From Oscillospiraceae bacterium (GTDB lineage: Bacteria; Bacillota; Clostridia; Oscillospirales; Ruminococcaceae), in contig CABIYQ010000004.1 in NCBI GenBank assembly GCA_902362965.1, forward strand, positions 121,280 through 185,279: 64,000 nt of DNA, read 5' to 3'. Below are positions 51,648 to 60,322 of this stretch, piece after piece (position 1 is the stretch's first letter; every line of letters begins with the position of its first letter). Both the position numbers and the translations under genes were made by a program. The notes under the pieces were generated by a model. The model did no database searches. It was not told where the DNA came from and saw only the letters and a list, made by a program, of their open reading frames with translations.

Positions 51648-52199
51648 CTATATTGAAAGCTTTGCAATTCTTTTTTTGAGTATAGGTCCGACAAGTACTG
51701 CAATAACTATTTTAATAACATCGCCCGGAAGATATGGAATCACGCATAGGCTAAGAGCTGTTATAAAATTAGTATCCTGCTGGATTGTAAACCAGACAGT
51801 ACCGAAAAGATAGGCGATAATAATGCCCAGAACCATTCCTGTTACGTACATATATATCTTATCGAATTTAGTAACGAAAAATCCGCATATCAACGCTGTA
51901 AAAATAAAACCGATAAGATAACCGCCGGTAGGACCGGCAAGCTTTGCCAGACCGCCGCTGAATCCCGAAAATACCGGAAGTCCGACCATTCCTAAAAGCA
52001 GGAATATTACATAGCTTAAGCCGCACAATTTCCAGTCAAGAAGAAACGCACAAATAAAAATTGCCAGTGGGATAAGCGATATCGGGACAGGACTGAACGG
52101 TATCGGAATTGCAAAAGGTCCTGCAATACATATCAGTGCGGCAGAAAGCCCCACCATGACAATGTTGAATGTTGTTGTTTTTTTTCTTGTAGCTTCCAT
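51648..52199 (-). CDS. bioY: Biotin transporter substrate-binding component BioY
   Basis: 183 residues with about six membrane segments. Typical BioY motifs: GPFAIPIPFSPVPISL, LGMVGLPVFSGFSGGL, LAGPTGGYLIGFI, and YLPGDVIKIVIAVLVGPIL. It is the biotin-specific S component of an ECF transporter; the energising EcfAAT module is not in the window. No clear BirA operator is seen upstream. Confidence 0.93.
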   Translation of the reverse strand: MEATRKKTTTFNIVMVGLSAALICIAGPFAIPIPFSPVPISLIPLAIFICAFLLDWKLCGLSYVIFLLLGMVGLPVFSGFSGGLAKLAGPTGGYLIGFIFTALICGFFVTKFDKIYMYVTGMVLGIIIAYLFGTVWFTIQQDTNFITALSLCVIPYLPGDVIKIVIAVLVGPILKKRIAKLSI

Positions 52200-52410
52200 T
52201 TTTTAACCTCCATTTTTAAGACAAGTTTTTGCCTTTTCTATTATATCATAAAAAAATCGAATTGTCACCCTATTTTTAAAAATAATGTGACATTTTTTGT
52301 TTTTTATAAATTATAGTGGATATGTTAATGTCGGATATGTGCAATTTTTACAAAAAAAACGTATGATTTTGTGCATTCATACGAAATATAAATATTTTTT
52401 GAAAAAAATG

Positions 52411-52447
52411 TCCGCAAACAGTCATTTTTGTTGTCTTTATATATATA
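52411..52447 (+). promoter_or_regulatory. Candidate ECF sigma promoter upstream of the sigma operon
   Basis: TCCGCAAA, then a T-rich spacer, then TTGTCTTTATATATA. It matches the element at 53854-53888 in 30 of 35 positions, including both blocks. The GTC in the -10 block is typical of ECF promoters. Confidence 0.6.
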
Positions 52448-52604
52448 AGCAATAATATTCCGATTTTTAAAATTGTCATATGTGTCGAAAACTAAAACTA
52501 AATATTATTGCAAAATTGTGTATATCAACAAAAATTAAGTTTGTTAATAAAATATGGTAGAATATCCGTATTTTTATATGTATTATGAAAAGGAGGAATC
52601 TGAA

Positions 52605-52613
52605 ATGACATAA
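52605..52613 (+). other. Two-codon leader ORF (Met-Thr-stop)
   Basis: ATG ACA TAA, preceded by AGGAGG (52591-52596) with good spacing and ending 14 bp before the sigma factor start. The better ribosome site belongs to this minimal frame, not to the sigma gene. Confidence 0.5.
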
Positions 52614-52627
52614 CAGAAGGGACGTTT

Positions 52628-53164
52628 ATGTTTGAGACGTATATGACTTTTACTGAAGAAGATTATGAAAAGGACGGCTTTGAACGTCTTTATAATGCTC
52701 AAAAGCAGAAATTGTACTTTATAGCGTACAAGATGCTAAATGATGAAAAGCTTGCAGAGGAAGCTGTTTCTGAAGCGTTTTTAAATATTTCCGTAAAATT
52801 CGATTCCTTTAAAACGCTGAGCGATAGTCAGATAGAAGCATATTGTGTTCTTACATTAAAAAACATCTGTAAAAATATTATTAATTCAGAATCGAAAAAT
52901 AATTGCATAAGCATAGATGACTGTGAAAATGATGACAGTTTTTTATCTGATATTGAATTGCAGTATATAAACAAGATGTATTTAAAGGAAAAAATATCAA
53001 AATTAAAACCTAAAGAAAAAGAAGTATTGTTACTTTACTATTTTTATGATTTAAGTTTAAGAGAAATTGCAAAGATGAAAAAAATTACAAATGCTGCTGC
53101 TCAGAAACGGTTGCAGCAGGCGAGAAAACATTTGAAAAGATTACTGGAGGCGGACAAAAGATGA
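52628..53164 (+). CDS. ECF-type RNA polymerase sigma factor
   Basis: 178 residues. Region 2: FERLYNAQKQKLYFIAYKML and EEAVSEAFLNI. Region 4: LKPKEKEVLLLYYFYDLSLR, EIAKMKKITNAAAQKRLQQA. No other domains. GAAGGG precedes the ATG. It overlaps the putative anti-sigma gene (ATGA). It probably drives its own operon and the 53930 gene through the shared TCCGCAAA...TTGTC element. Confidence 0.9.
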   Translation: MFETYMTFTEEDYEKDGFERLYNAQKQKLYFIAYKMLNDEKLAEEAVSEAFLNISVKFDSFKTLSDSQIEAYCVLTLKNICKNIINSESKNNCISIDDCENDDSFLSDIELQYINKMYLKEKISKLKPKEKEVLLLYYFYDLSLREIAKMKKITNAAAQKRLQQARKHLKRLLEADKR

Positions 53165-53838
53165 AAAAAGATAAATCCATATTTGCCGAAGCTCTGGCAG
53201 AATCTGTTATTCCGGAAATACTTAACGAATCGCTTCCTTTAGATTATGAACATGAATTTTCAGATGAGTTTGAACGCAGAATGTCAAAGATTATAAAAAG
53301 ACGAAAAACTCGCGGGGGTAAAATTATCAGCATGGCCAGACGCTGCGGAGCAAGTGTTGCGGCAATATTTGTTATGGCGGCTGGATTGAGTATACTGACA
53401 GACGCCGGAAGAGATCCGGCGGTTGATTATCTGGTTCTGTACCATTATGATTTTGATGAAGTTCGTATAAAATGTGAAGAAAATTATGTTTTTCCTGCTA
53501 CAATTGAAGAAGAATATACTATAGAAGTACCCGAAGGCTTTGAATTAAAGGATGAAACTGTAGGCGAATTTTCTCAAAAAAAATATTATGAAAATAATGA
53601 AGATTATATAAAATTTGTACAAGAAGTAGTGGAAGATAATATAATCTACATTGATAATGAACATGGGATCAATGATATTATTACGGATGGAGACGGAATA
53701 AAATATGTGATCCATTTTGATGAAGAGGAAGATTATTATCTGATCATGTGGAGCAACGATATATATTTGTTTACATTGCGAACAAATACAAGTCAGGAAA
53801 CTGCTCTTGATTTATGCAAATCTACAAAAATAAAATAA
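53161..53838 (+). CDS. Putative anti-sigma factor, membrane protein with DUF4367-like domain
   Basis: 225 residues. A cytoplasmic N terminus (about 1-55, acidic then Lys/Arg-rich) leads to one membrane helix (CGASVAAIFVMAAGLSIL, about 61-78) and an extracytoplasmic domain resembling DUF4367 (VPEGFELKDETVGEFSQKKY, YYLIMWSNDIYLFTL). Location and ATGA overlap with the sigma gene support an anti-sigma role. The cytoplasmic part lacks the zinc-binding HxxxCxxC motif. Confidence 0.75.
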   Translation: MKKDKSIFAEALAESVIPEILNESLPLDYEHEFSDEFERRMSKIIKRRKTRGGKIISMARRCGASVAAIFVMAAGLSILTDAGRDPAVDYLVLYHYDFDEVRIKCEENYVFPATIEEEYTIEVPEGFELKDETVGEFSQKKYYENNEDYIKFVQEVVEDNIIYIDNEHGINDIITDGDGIKYVIHFDEEEDYYLIMWSNDIYLFTLRTNTSQETALDLCKSTKIK

Positions 53839-53853
53839 ATTTCAAAAAAGAAT

Positions 53854-53888
53854 TCCGCAAATTATCGTTTTTATTGTCTTTATATATA
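53854..53888 (+). promoter_or_regulatory. Candidate ECF sigma promoter upstream of the 53930 gene
   Basis: TCCGCAAATTATCG followed by TTTTTATTGTCTTTATATA. Second copy of the 52411 element. Confidence 0.6.
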
Positions 53889-53929
53889 GAAATGTGAATT
53901 TCTAACAAATTTTAATGAGGTGTAAAAAT

Positions 53930-54358
53930 ATGAAAAAAGTGAAAAAATTTATTGCTGTATTTACAGCAGCTCTGGCAGTCGGAACATCGGGAATGATAGT
54001 CAATGCTGATGAATTGGATTATGCTGTTGATGAAGAAATCATCGTTTTCAGTGAAAATGTTGATGATGCACAAAGTAAAATTTCTATTTCCAATAAAAAA
54101 GCTACTTGTACTAGTATTATATCAGGTAAATCTGATATTACTAAAATTTATGTAGAGCAGATATTGCAGAAAAAATCCGGTAGTGATTGGATAGATCATG
54201 CAATATGGTACAGAACCGAATATTCAACGAGTTTAGATTTTAATAATACTTCGGCAACATTAAACAGCGGTACATATAGAGTAAAAACCGTAGCAAAAGT
54301 TTATAAGGGAAATTCTTATGAAGATGTAATAAAATACAGTATCGAAAAAAGTCTTTAA
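53930..54358 (+). CDS. Secreted protein of unknown function, probable sigma target
   Basis: 142 residues from the ATG at 53930, eight bases after GAGGTG. A signal peptide (KKFIAVFTAALAVGTSGMIV) ends near ADA/NAD at about 27. The mature part is a beta-rich domain (ISNKKATCTSIISGKSDI, YRVKTVAKVYKGNSYEDVI) like small secreted Ruminococcus or Clostridium proteins. Its promoter element matches that of the sigma operon just upstream. Confidence 0.72.
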   Translation: MKKVKKFIAVFTAALAVGTSGMIVNADELDYAVDEEIIVFSENVDDAQSKISISNKKATCTSIISGKSDITKIYVEQILQKKSGSDWIDHAIWYRTEYSTSLDFNNTSATLNSGTYRVKTVAKVYKGNSYEDVIKYSIEKSL

Positions 54359-54398
54359 TTTGTTCATAAATTGTTTACATATTTTTTCAAAAAAACTA

Positions 54399-54427
54399 TT
54401 GACAGTACTGGAATATTGTGCTATAAT
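54399..54427 (+). promoter_or_regulatory. Strong promoter in front of a long noncoding region
   Basis: TTGACA (54399-54404), 17-bp spacer, TATAAT (54422-54427), both consensus. The nearest downstream gene starts 607 bp away. Confidence 0.8.
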
Positions 54428-54990
54428 ATAAATGGATATGAAAGGAATATAGATTTCCAGTAGTATTCGTGATAGCTTATCAATTTTGGTTATGTCGAAG
54501 ATTTGCTGTATGATTGTTCACAATATCATCTCAACCTTTTGTGAATCAATTCATATATGTTTCTGTATCGGCTTAGCCGGTACAGAAACCTTAAATTTAG
54601 ATGTTGATTAGTGGTTCGGTTAGATCCCCCGTTTTTTGAATGTTTCTTGTAATCGATAATATGATATACTTTAGACATATCACCTCTTGATATGAATGAG
54701 CTTTGTATTATTATTCAGCACCGATTATTCTTCGGTTAGCGTTGAAAAATCAACTTCAAAGTCTTTGGCATGCCAAAATTGATTTGATATTAATTATTCG
54801 TATATGCACCTCATTATATGAGTAATTATTTCTGCTTTTCTTCGCTGACTAGTTTTGGTCAGTGAAGAAATATCAGAATATTCATCGTCTAAGACAATGA
54901 ATATAATATTTTAACACATACCATAATTCAATTTATGATATCACCTATATAACTTCTGCCGACTGAATTCAGTCGGCAGAAGTTATATAC
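54428..54990 (+). ncRNA. Candidate large structured noncoding RNA (about 560 nt)
   Basis: No credible frame, and many local hairpins. 54559-54589 is a 14-bp stem with a TTA loop. 54720-54736 has ACCGA/TCGGT. 54747-54785 has AAATCAA/TTGATTT outside the palindrome TTTGGCATGCCAAA. 54837-54870 has TTTCTTC/GAAGAAA with CTGAC/GTCAG inside. 54878-54905 has ATATTCAT/ATGAATAT. 54948-54987 is a perfect 40-bp palindrome. TATCACCT or TGCACCT recurs at about 54678, 54805 and 54939. It could instead be a long leader of the 55034 gene. The family is unassigned; large ornate RNAs such as ROOL or GOLLD are the obvious comparison. Confidence 0.6.
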
Positions 54991-55033
54991 GTAGAAAATT
55001 AACATAAAATAGAAAATAATGGAGGCGATTATT

Positions 55034-55849
55034 ATGAAAGTAAAAAAATGTTTGAGTGCTATACTTGCAGGTATGATGTCGGTTTCGTTGTTGGGAAGTT
55101 TATCTACAAGTGCATCAGAAGAAAAAATATATACCTTTTCAGAACTGTTGGAGATGAGTGAAGAAGAATTTTTGGCTCTTGACGAAACTGCTAATTCTTG
55201 TTATTATGATATGAAATCGATACCTGAGGGTGAAGCTAGGGCAATATATGGTATTAATAATATGCAGGGTTCATCTAATGTGCCTGATTATGAGGCCTTG
55301 AAAGTTATGTATAGTGACTATGTCGGGTTAAGAGGCGTATTTGATTGTACTGTAAAATCAAGTGATAAGGAATATATTCCTTATGAAACTGAAAAATGCA
55401 TACAGTATTTATTAGGGGATAGTGTTGAATATACAGTAAAATCACCGTTGATGTCAGGTTCGTCTTATTTCGATTGGAGGCTTGAGGTAAGTATTACTGA
55501 TTTTAAATTAAAGTTTTTAGAAATAACTGATGAGGATATACTTTACTTAGCAAAATTTGAATATTGTATTATGCAGGCTGATAGTAATTTACTTTATCTT
55601 TCACCTTATGTTGACATTTTTTCGCATGCCTCTAATTATGGAGAAGCTAACGGCGATGACAAGCTTACAGCCGGAGACGCAGCATACATAGCAAAAAAGC
55701 TTGCGGAACAGAAAGCAGACGAATTACCGGAAACAGCAGATTTCAATGGTGACGGGAAAATAACAGCATTGGATTGCGCAGAAATAGCTCGGTTCCTTGC
55801 CGCTAAAGCTTTGGCAAGAGCCGAAGGTATGTTTGTTGAACAACAATAA
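55034..55849 (+). CDS. Secreted dockerin protein, SEEEFLALD family (paralog 1)
   Basis: 271 residues from the ATG at 55034 (GGAGG upstream). The signal peptide KKCLSAILAGMMSVSLLGSL is nearly the same as in paralogs 57620, 58615 and 59585. After cleavage comes FSELLEMSEEEFLALDETA, then a domain of about 150 residues that is diverged from the other paralogs. The C-terminal dockerin has EANGDDKLTAGDAAYIAKK, whose calcium loop is degenerate, and DFNGDGKITALDCAEIARF. The end KAEGMFVEQQ-like is shared by all four. Domain function unknown. Confidence 0.82.
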   Translation: MKVKKCLSAILAGMMSVSLLGSLSTSASEEKIYTFSELLEMSEEEFLALDETANSCYYDMKSIPEGEARAIYGINNMQGSSNVPDYEALKVMYSDYVGLRGVFDCTVKSSDKEYIPYETEKCIQYLLGDSVEYTVKSPLMSGSSYFDWRLEVSITDFKLKFLEITDEDILYLAKFEYCIMQADSNLLYLSPYVDIFSHASNYGEANGDDKLTAGDAAYIAKKLAEQKADELPETADFNGDGKITALDCAEIARFLAAKALARAEGMFVEQQ

Positions 55850-55862
55850 TATTATTTTTAAT

Positions 55863-55898
55863 AGAGTATTTGTAAATTAGTACAAATACTCTATTAAT
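55863..55898 (+). terminator. Terminator of the 55034 gene
   Basis: AGAGTATTTGT pairs with ACAAATACTCT and is followed by ATTAATTTTTG. The same stem ends the other paralogs. Confidence 0.82.
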
Positions 55899-56020
55899 TT
55901 TTGTGCATATATACAAAATTATAAATATATAAAAACAACTATGGTAAAAATAGGAAATTTGTGATATAATATAAACAGAAGGAAAAATACTATTCAAATT
56001 AAAAATAGGAGGACAATACA

Positions 56021-57589
56021 ATGAGCAAATTAAAAAAACTTTTAAGTGCTGCTGTAGGTGGAATATTGGCTGTTAATCTAATCAGTATGTTACCGGTAGG
56101 AGCGGAAGAAAATACTTGTTCTGAAGGCGTAATATTGAATTCAACACTAGGTATAAATAATATTTTTGAAAATCCAGGGGACATTCCGACAACGACAGCT
56201 TCTGTACCAAGTTCGGTTGATTTAAGTACTTCGCCATGCTTTCCGCCTATAGCCAATCAAGGAAGGTTAAGATCATGTGTGGCATTTGCAACAACTTATT
56301 ACCAATACTCATATGAGGTAAACAAACTTAATAATGTGACCAATGTTTCTGACAGAGTCATTTATTCACCTAAATGGATTTATAATTTGATAAATAATGG
56401 AAATGACATAGGTCTTTGTCCCATAGACGCCTATTCTACATTGGAAACATTAGGAAGCTTAAAAAGCAATGATTTTCCTTATACGGATAATTACACGGAA
56501 TGGCCTTCTCAATTGCAGAATGAAAAGATAGAGGCTTTAGAAACCAGAGTAGAAAATACTGCAAAATATGATATGCCTCTTGATAATACTATACAGAATG
56601 TAAATGATCCTTATCTTAATATAGTAAAGCAAATGCTGAATAATGGTAAAGTACTTACGGTTGTTTCACATAATCGTTGGAATTCAGTTGTTCAAAATGG
56701 TGAAAGTTTAGCATTCAGATGTTATCAGGGCGGTTCACATATGCTTACTGTTGTAGGCTATGATGATAATAAAAGTTATGATGTTAACGGAAACGGCATT
56801 ATTGAAGATTGTGAAAAAGGCGCTTTTAAAATAGCAAATTCATGGGGAACAAGTTTTGTTTCAAGTGGGATTAGCTCAAATACCGGTTATTTTTGGGTAA
56901 TGTACGATGCATTGAATAAAGTAAGCGCTAATAACGTTAATAATTGGGAAGCAAAATATTCTGGAACGCGTAGTCCCGCTTTTAATAAGTTGCCTGATTG
57001 TGAGAATGCTTTTTTCACTATAGATGTTGCACATAAAAATGTTAATTTTGTAGGACGTCTTTCTGTTAATACGTCTGACCGTGAGACTTTAACTTTAAAG
57101 ATAAACAGGGGAACATCTACATTGTGGTCGCATAATAATGCATATACAATATTCCCGTATGTTAGTTCAAATGCTGGCGGATTTGCTTTTAACGGAGATA
57201 TCTTTTTTGATTATGATAATTTGGCGTCACCTATTTCAAGGTACTGCAGTGGGTATAATTGGTTTACATATTTATCGGGAACAACAACGGGAGATGATTA
57301 TGAATTTAATGTATTGGATAATTTAGGAAATGAAATAGGAACGGATAAACAATTGATAAAATTTGACGAGGATAAATTTGCATATGCATATCAAAATATT
57401 TCATTGAAAAAAGGCGATGTGAATTACGATGGCGCTATAACAACAGAAGATGTAGACTATATAATTCAATATATATTACAAGTAAATGATTTATCAAACG
57501 TACAATATTATCTTGCTGATTACAATAATGACGGTTCTGCAAACAGCGCTGATGTTATTGCAATGAGAAGAGATAATAATTTATATTAA
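56021..57589 (+). CDS. Papain-like (C1) cysteine protease with C-terminal dockerin
   Basis: 522 residues. Signal peptide to about 28. A C1 domain spans about 65-300: ANQGRLRSCVAFATTYYQ carries the oxyanion Gln and catalytic Cys (canonical NQGxCGSCWAFA, here with Leu-Arg replacing Cys-Gly), GGSHMLTVVGYDD the His, and FKIANSWGTSF the Asn. A beta domain follows, then a dockerin with DVNYDGAITTEDVDYII and DYNNDGSANSADVIAMR. It is probably an active secreted protease displayed on a cohesin scaffold. It sits between paralogs 1 and 2 of the dockerin family. Confidence 0.9.
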   Translation: MSKLKKLLSAAVGGILAVNLISMLPVGAEENTCSEGVILNSTLGINNIFENPGDIPTTTASVPSSVDLSTSPCFPPIANQGRLRSCVAFATTYYQYSYEVNKLNNVTNVSDRVIYSPKWIYNLINNGNDIGLCPIDAYSTLETLGSLKSNDFPYTDNYTEWPSQLQNEKIEALETRVENTAKYDMPLDNTIQNVNDPYLNIVKQMLNNGKVLTVVSHNRWNSVVQNGESLAFRCYQGGSHMLTVVGYDDNKSYDVNGNGIIEDCEKGAFKIANSWGTSFVSSGISSNTGYFWVMYDALNKVSANNVNNWEAKYSGTRSPAFNKLPDCENAFFTIDVAHKNVNFVGRLSVNTSDRETLTLKINRGTSTLWSHNNAYTIFPYVSSNAGGFAFNGDIFFDYDNLASPISRYCSGYNWFTYLSGTTTGDDYEFNVLDNLGNEIGTDKQLIKFDEDKFAYAYQNISLKKGDVNYDGAITTEDVDYIIQYILQVNDLSNVQYYLADYNNDGSANSADVIAMRRDNNLY

Positions 57590-57619
57590 AAGATATAATT
57601 TAAAGGAGTGGGTATTATT

Positions 57620-58372
57620 ATGAAAAAACTAAAAAAATGTTTAAGTGCAATACTTGCAGGTATGATATCGGTTTCGCTGTTAGGAAGCCTTGCGGTTAAC
57701 GCTGAGACGGTTGATACAGAAAAAAAAATATATACATTATCAGAATTATTCGAAATGAGCGAGGAAGAATTTTTTGCACTCGATTCTTTTGAGCTTAATC
57801 CTTCACCTGCATATCAACATAAAGTCGTAACGCCGAAAATGATTTACGATGAAATAAATCTTGCTATGGATGGTTATAATTTTTTTGGAAATATGTTTAC
57901 ATGTCGGTATCGTAAATATGTTCCTTATTATACGGAAAAAGAAATTATGAGATTACTTGATGTAGATGATATTGATTTTGTGGTTGAAAGCAGTGTAACA
58001 ACAGATTTTTATGGTAATGGCATAAGTGATATAGTTTGGGTACATGATCGATTTTATAACACTGAGTGTACTAAACTTGAAGCTGCAAAAGTAAACTATT
58101 GCCTTTATCAAGTTATGGAATTTAATCACTTGTCATATGTATTAGATTCTGGATACAGTGCTGGAGATGTTAATGAAGACGGAAAGCTGACAGCAATGGA
58201 TGCGGCATTTATAGCAAAAAAACTTGCGGAGCAGAAAGTGGACGAATTACCGGAAACGGCAGATGTTAACGGTGACGGCGAAATAACCGCCTTGGACTGT
58301 GCAGAGATTGCTAAGTTCTTGGCTGCCAAAGCTATGTCAAAAGCCGAAGGTATGTTTGTTGAACAACAATAA
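57620..58372 (+). CDS. Secreted dockerin protein, SEEEFFALD family (paralog 2)
   Basis: 250 residues from the ATG at 57620 (AAGGAG upstream); a GTG four codons earlier is too near that site. Signal peptide, then LSELFEMSEEEFFALDSF and a central domain with YRKYVPYYTEKEIMRLLDVD and WVHDRFYN. The dockerin has two good calcium loops (DVNEDGKLTAMDAAFIA and DVNGDGEITALDCAEIA). It is 30 bp after the protease gene and probably co-transcribed with it. Function unknown; a protease partner or inhibitor is possible. Confidence 0.82.
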   Translation: MKKLKKCLSAILAGMISVSLLGSLAVNAETVDTEKKIYTLSELFEMSEEEFFALDSFELNPSPAYQHKVVTPKMIYDEINLAMDGYNFFGNMFTCRYRKYVPYYTEKEIMRLLDVDDIDFVVESSVTTDFYGNGISDIVWVHDRFYNTECTKLEAAKVNYCLYQVMEFNHLSYVLDSGYSAGDVNEDGKLTAMDAAFIAKKLAEQKVDELPETADVNGDGEITALDCAEIAKFLAAKAMSKAEGMFVEQQ

Positions 58373-58464
58373 TAATATTTATGATAGAGTATTTGTACTA
58401 ATGTACAAATACTCTATTTATTTTTGTGCATATATACAAAAATAAAAAAACTTTAATAAATTAA

Positions 58465-58493
58465 TAGACAGAATAAGTAGAAAGTGGTATAAT
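58465..58493 (+). promoter_or_regulatory. Promoter of paralog 3, repeated in each unit
   Basis: TAGACA-N17-TATAAT. Copies lie at 59435-59463 and 60415-60443. A conserved leader of about 120 nt follows each. Confidence 0.65.
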
Positions 58494-58614
58494 ACAGTTA
58501 TACAAATATAACATTTTTATAAACATTTAATGGAAAATACCTTATGTTTACATTTTGATATATTGTATAAAATAGTATATATAAGGTAGCTAGTGAAATT
58601 ATGGAGGTATTATT

Positions 58615-59343
58615 ATGAAAAAACTAAAAAAATGTTTAAGCGCAATACTTGCAGGTATGATATCGGTTTCGTTGCTGGGAAGTCTTGCAGTTAATGCTGA
58701 CACAGAAAAAAAAATATATACATTATCGGAATTGTTTGAAATGAGTGAGGAAGAATTTTTTGCGCTTGATCCTGTAGATGAAAATAATCCTAGACCAACT
58801 TCTCCGAAAGCAATGTACAATGACTTGAATCTTGGTGTGGATCATTGTAATTTTTTTGGAAATGTTTATACATGTGAATATCGTAAATATGTTCCTTATT
58901 ATACGGAAAAAGAAATTATGAGATTACTTGACGTAGACGATATTGATTTTGTTATTGAAAGCAGTATAGTAACAGATTTGCATGGTAATGGAATAGACAG
59001 TAAGATTTGGGTGCATGATCGTTTTTATAGCAAAGATTTTACTAGACTTGAAATTGCTAAAATAAGATATTGCCTGTATCAGGTAATGGAATTTGGCCAT
59101 GTATCATATGTACTAGATTCTGCATACTGTACCGGAGATGTTAATGAAGACGGAAAATTTACAGCAATGGACGCAGCGTTTCTGGCCAGAAAACTTGCGG
59201 AGCAGAAAGTGGACGAATTACCGGAAACGGCAGATGTTAACGGCGACGGCGAAATAACCGCCTTGGACTGCGCAGAGATTGCTAAGTTCTTGGCTGCCCA
59301 AGCTATGGCAAAAGCCGAAGGTATGTTTGTTGAACAACAATAA
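58615..59343 (+). CDS. Secreted dockerin protein, SEEEFFALD family (paralog 3)
   Basis: 242 residues. Same plan as paralog 2 with a shorter post-signal segment (NADTEKKIYTLSELFEMSEE). The central domain keeps YRKYVPYYTEKEIMRLLDVD and WVHDRFYSKDFTRLEIAKIR. The dockerin has DVNEDGKFTAMDAAFLARK and DVNGDGEITALDCAEIAKF. Preceded by its own promoter and GGAGG. It differs from paralog 4 mainly in the middle of the protein. Confidence 0.83.
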   Translation: MKKLKKCLSAILAGMISVSLLGSLAVNADTEKKIYTLSELFEMSEEEFFALDPVDENNPRPTSPKAMYNDLNLGVDHCNFFGNVYTCEYRKYVPYYTEKEIMRLLDVDDIDFVIESSIVTDLHGNGIDSKIWVHDRFYSKDFTRLEIAKIRYCLYQVMEFGHVSYVLDSAYCTGDVNEDGKFTAMDAAFLARKLAEQKVDELPETADVNGDGEITALDCAEIAKFLAAQAMAKAEGMFVEQQ

Positions 59344-59584
59344 TAATATTTATGATAGAGTATTTGTACTAATGTACAAATACTCTATTTATTTTTGTGC
59401 ATATATACAAAAATAAAAAACTTTAATAAATTAATAGACAGAATAAGTAGAAAGTGGTATAATACAGTTATAAAAATATAACATTTTTATAAACATTTAA
59501 TGGAAAATACCTTATATTTACATTTTGATATATTGTATAAAATAGTATATATAAGGTAGCTAGTGAAATTATGGAGGTATTATT

Positions 59585-60322
59585 ATGAAAAAACTAAAAA
59601 AATGTTTAAGTGCAATACTTGCAGGTATGATATCGGTTTCGTTGTTAGGAAGTCTTGCAGTTAACGCTGAGACTACTGATACAGAAAAAAATATATATAC
59701 ATTATCGGAATTGTTTGAAATGAGTGAGGAAGAATTTTTTGCGCTTGATCCTGTAGATGAAAATGATCCTAGACCAACCTCTCCAAAAGCAATGTTCGAT
59801 GACTTGAATCTTGGCATGTATCATTGTAATTTTTTTGGAGATATTTTTATGAGCAAATATCGTAAATACATTCCTTATTATACGGAAAAAGAAATTATGA
59901 GATTACTTGACGTAGATGATATTGATTTTGTGATTGAAAGCAGTATAACAACAGATTTGTATGGTAATAGCATAGACCATACGATTTGGGTACATGATCG
60001 TTTTTATAGCAGAGATTTTACTAAACTTGAAATTGCAAAAATAAGGTATTGCTTGTATCAAGTTATGCAATTTTATCATGTGTCATATGTACTAGATTCT
60101 GCATACAGTACTGGAGATGTTAATGAAGACGGAGAATTTACCGCAATGGACGCAGCGTTTCTGGCCAGAAAACTTGCGGAGCAGAAAGTGGACGAATTAC
60201 CGGAAACGGCAGATGTTAACGGCGACGGCGAAATAACCGCACTGGATTGTGCAGAAATAGCACGGTTTCTTGCCGCTAAAGCTATGTCAAAAGCCGAAGG
60301 TATGTTTGTTGAACAACAATAA
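59585..60322 (+). CDS. Secreted dockerin protein, SEEEFFALD family (paralog 4)
   Basis: 245 residues, a close duplicate of paralog 3. Differences cluster in the central region (for example FFGDIFMSKYRKYIPYY against FFGNVYTCEYRKYVPYY). The 3' end resembles paralog 1 at the nucleotide level (EIARFLAAKAMSKAEG), suggesting gene conversion among family members. Same signal peptide and dockerin. Confidence 0.83.
   Translation: MKKLKKCLSAILAGMISVSLLGSLAVNAETTDTEKNIYTLSELFEMSEEEFFALDPVDENDPRPTSPKAMFDDLNLGMYHCNFFGDIFMSKYRKYIPYYTEKEIMRLLDVDDIDFVIESSITTDLYGNSIDHTIWVHDRFYSRDFTKLEIAKIRYCLYQVMQFYHVSYVLDSAYSTGDVNEDGEFTAMDAAFLARKLAEQKVDELPETADVNGDGEITALDCAEIARFLAAKAMSKAEGMFVEQQ

Noticed and set aside
54948..54987. 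Perfect 40-bp palindrome read as an intrinsic terminator
   Set aside because: No T run follows on either strand. It is kept as part of the RNA candidate, though a processing or protein-binding role is possible.
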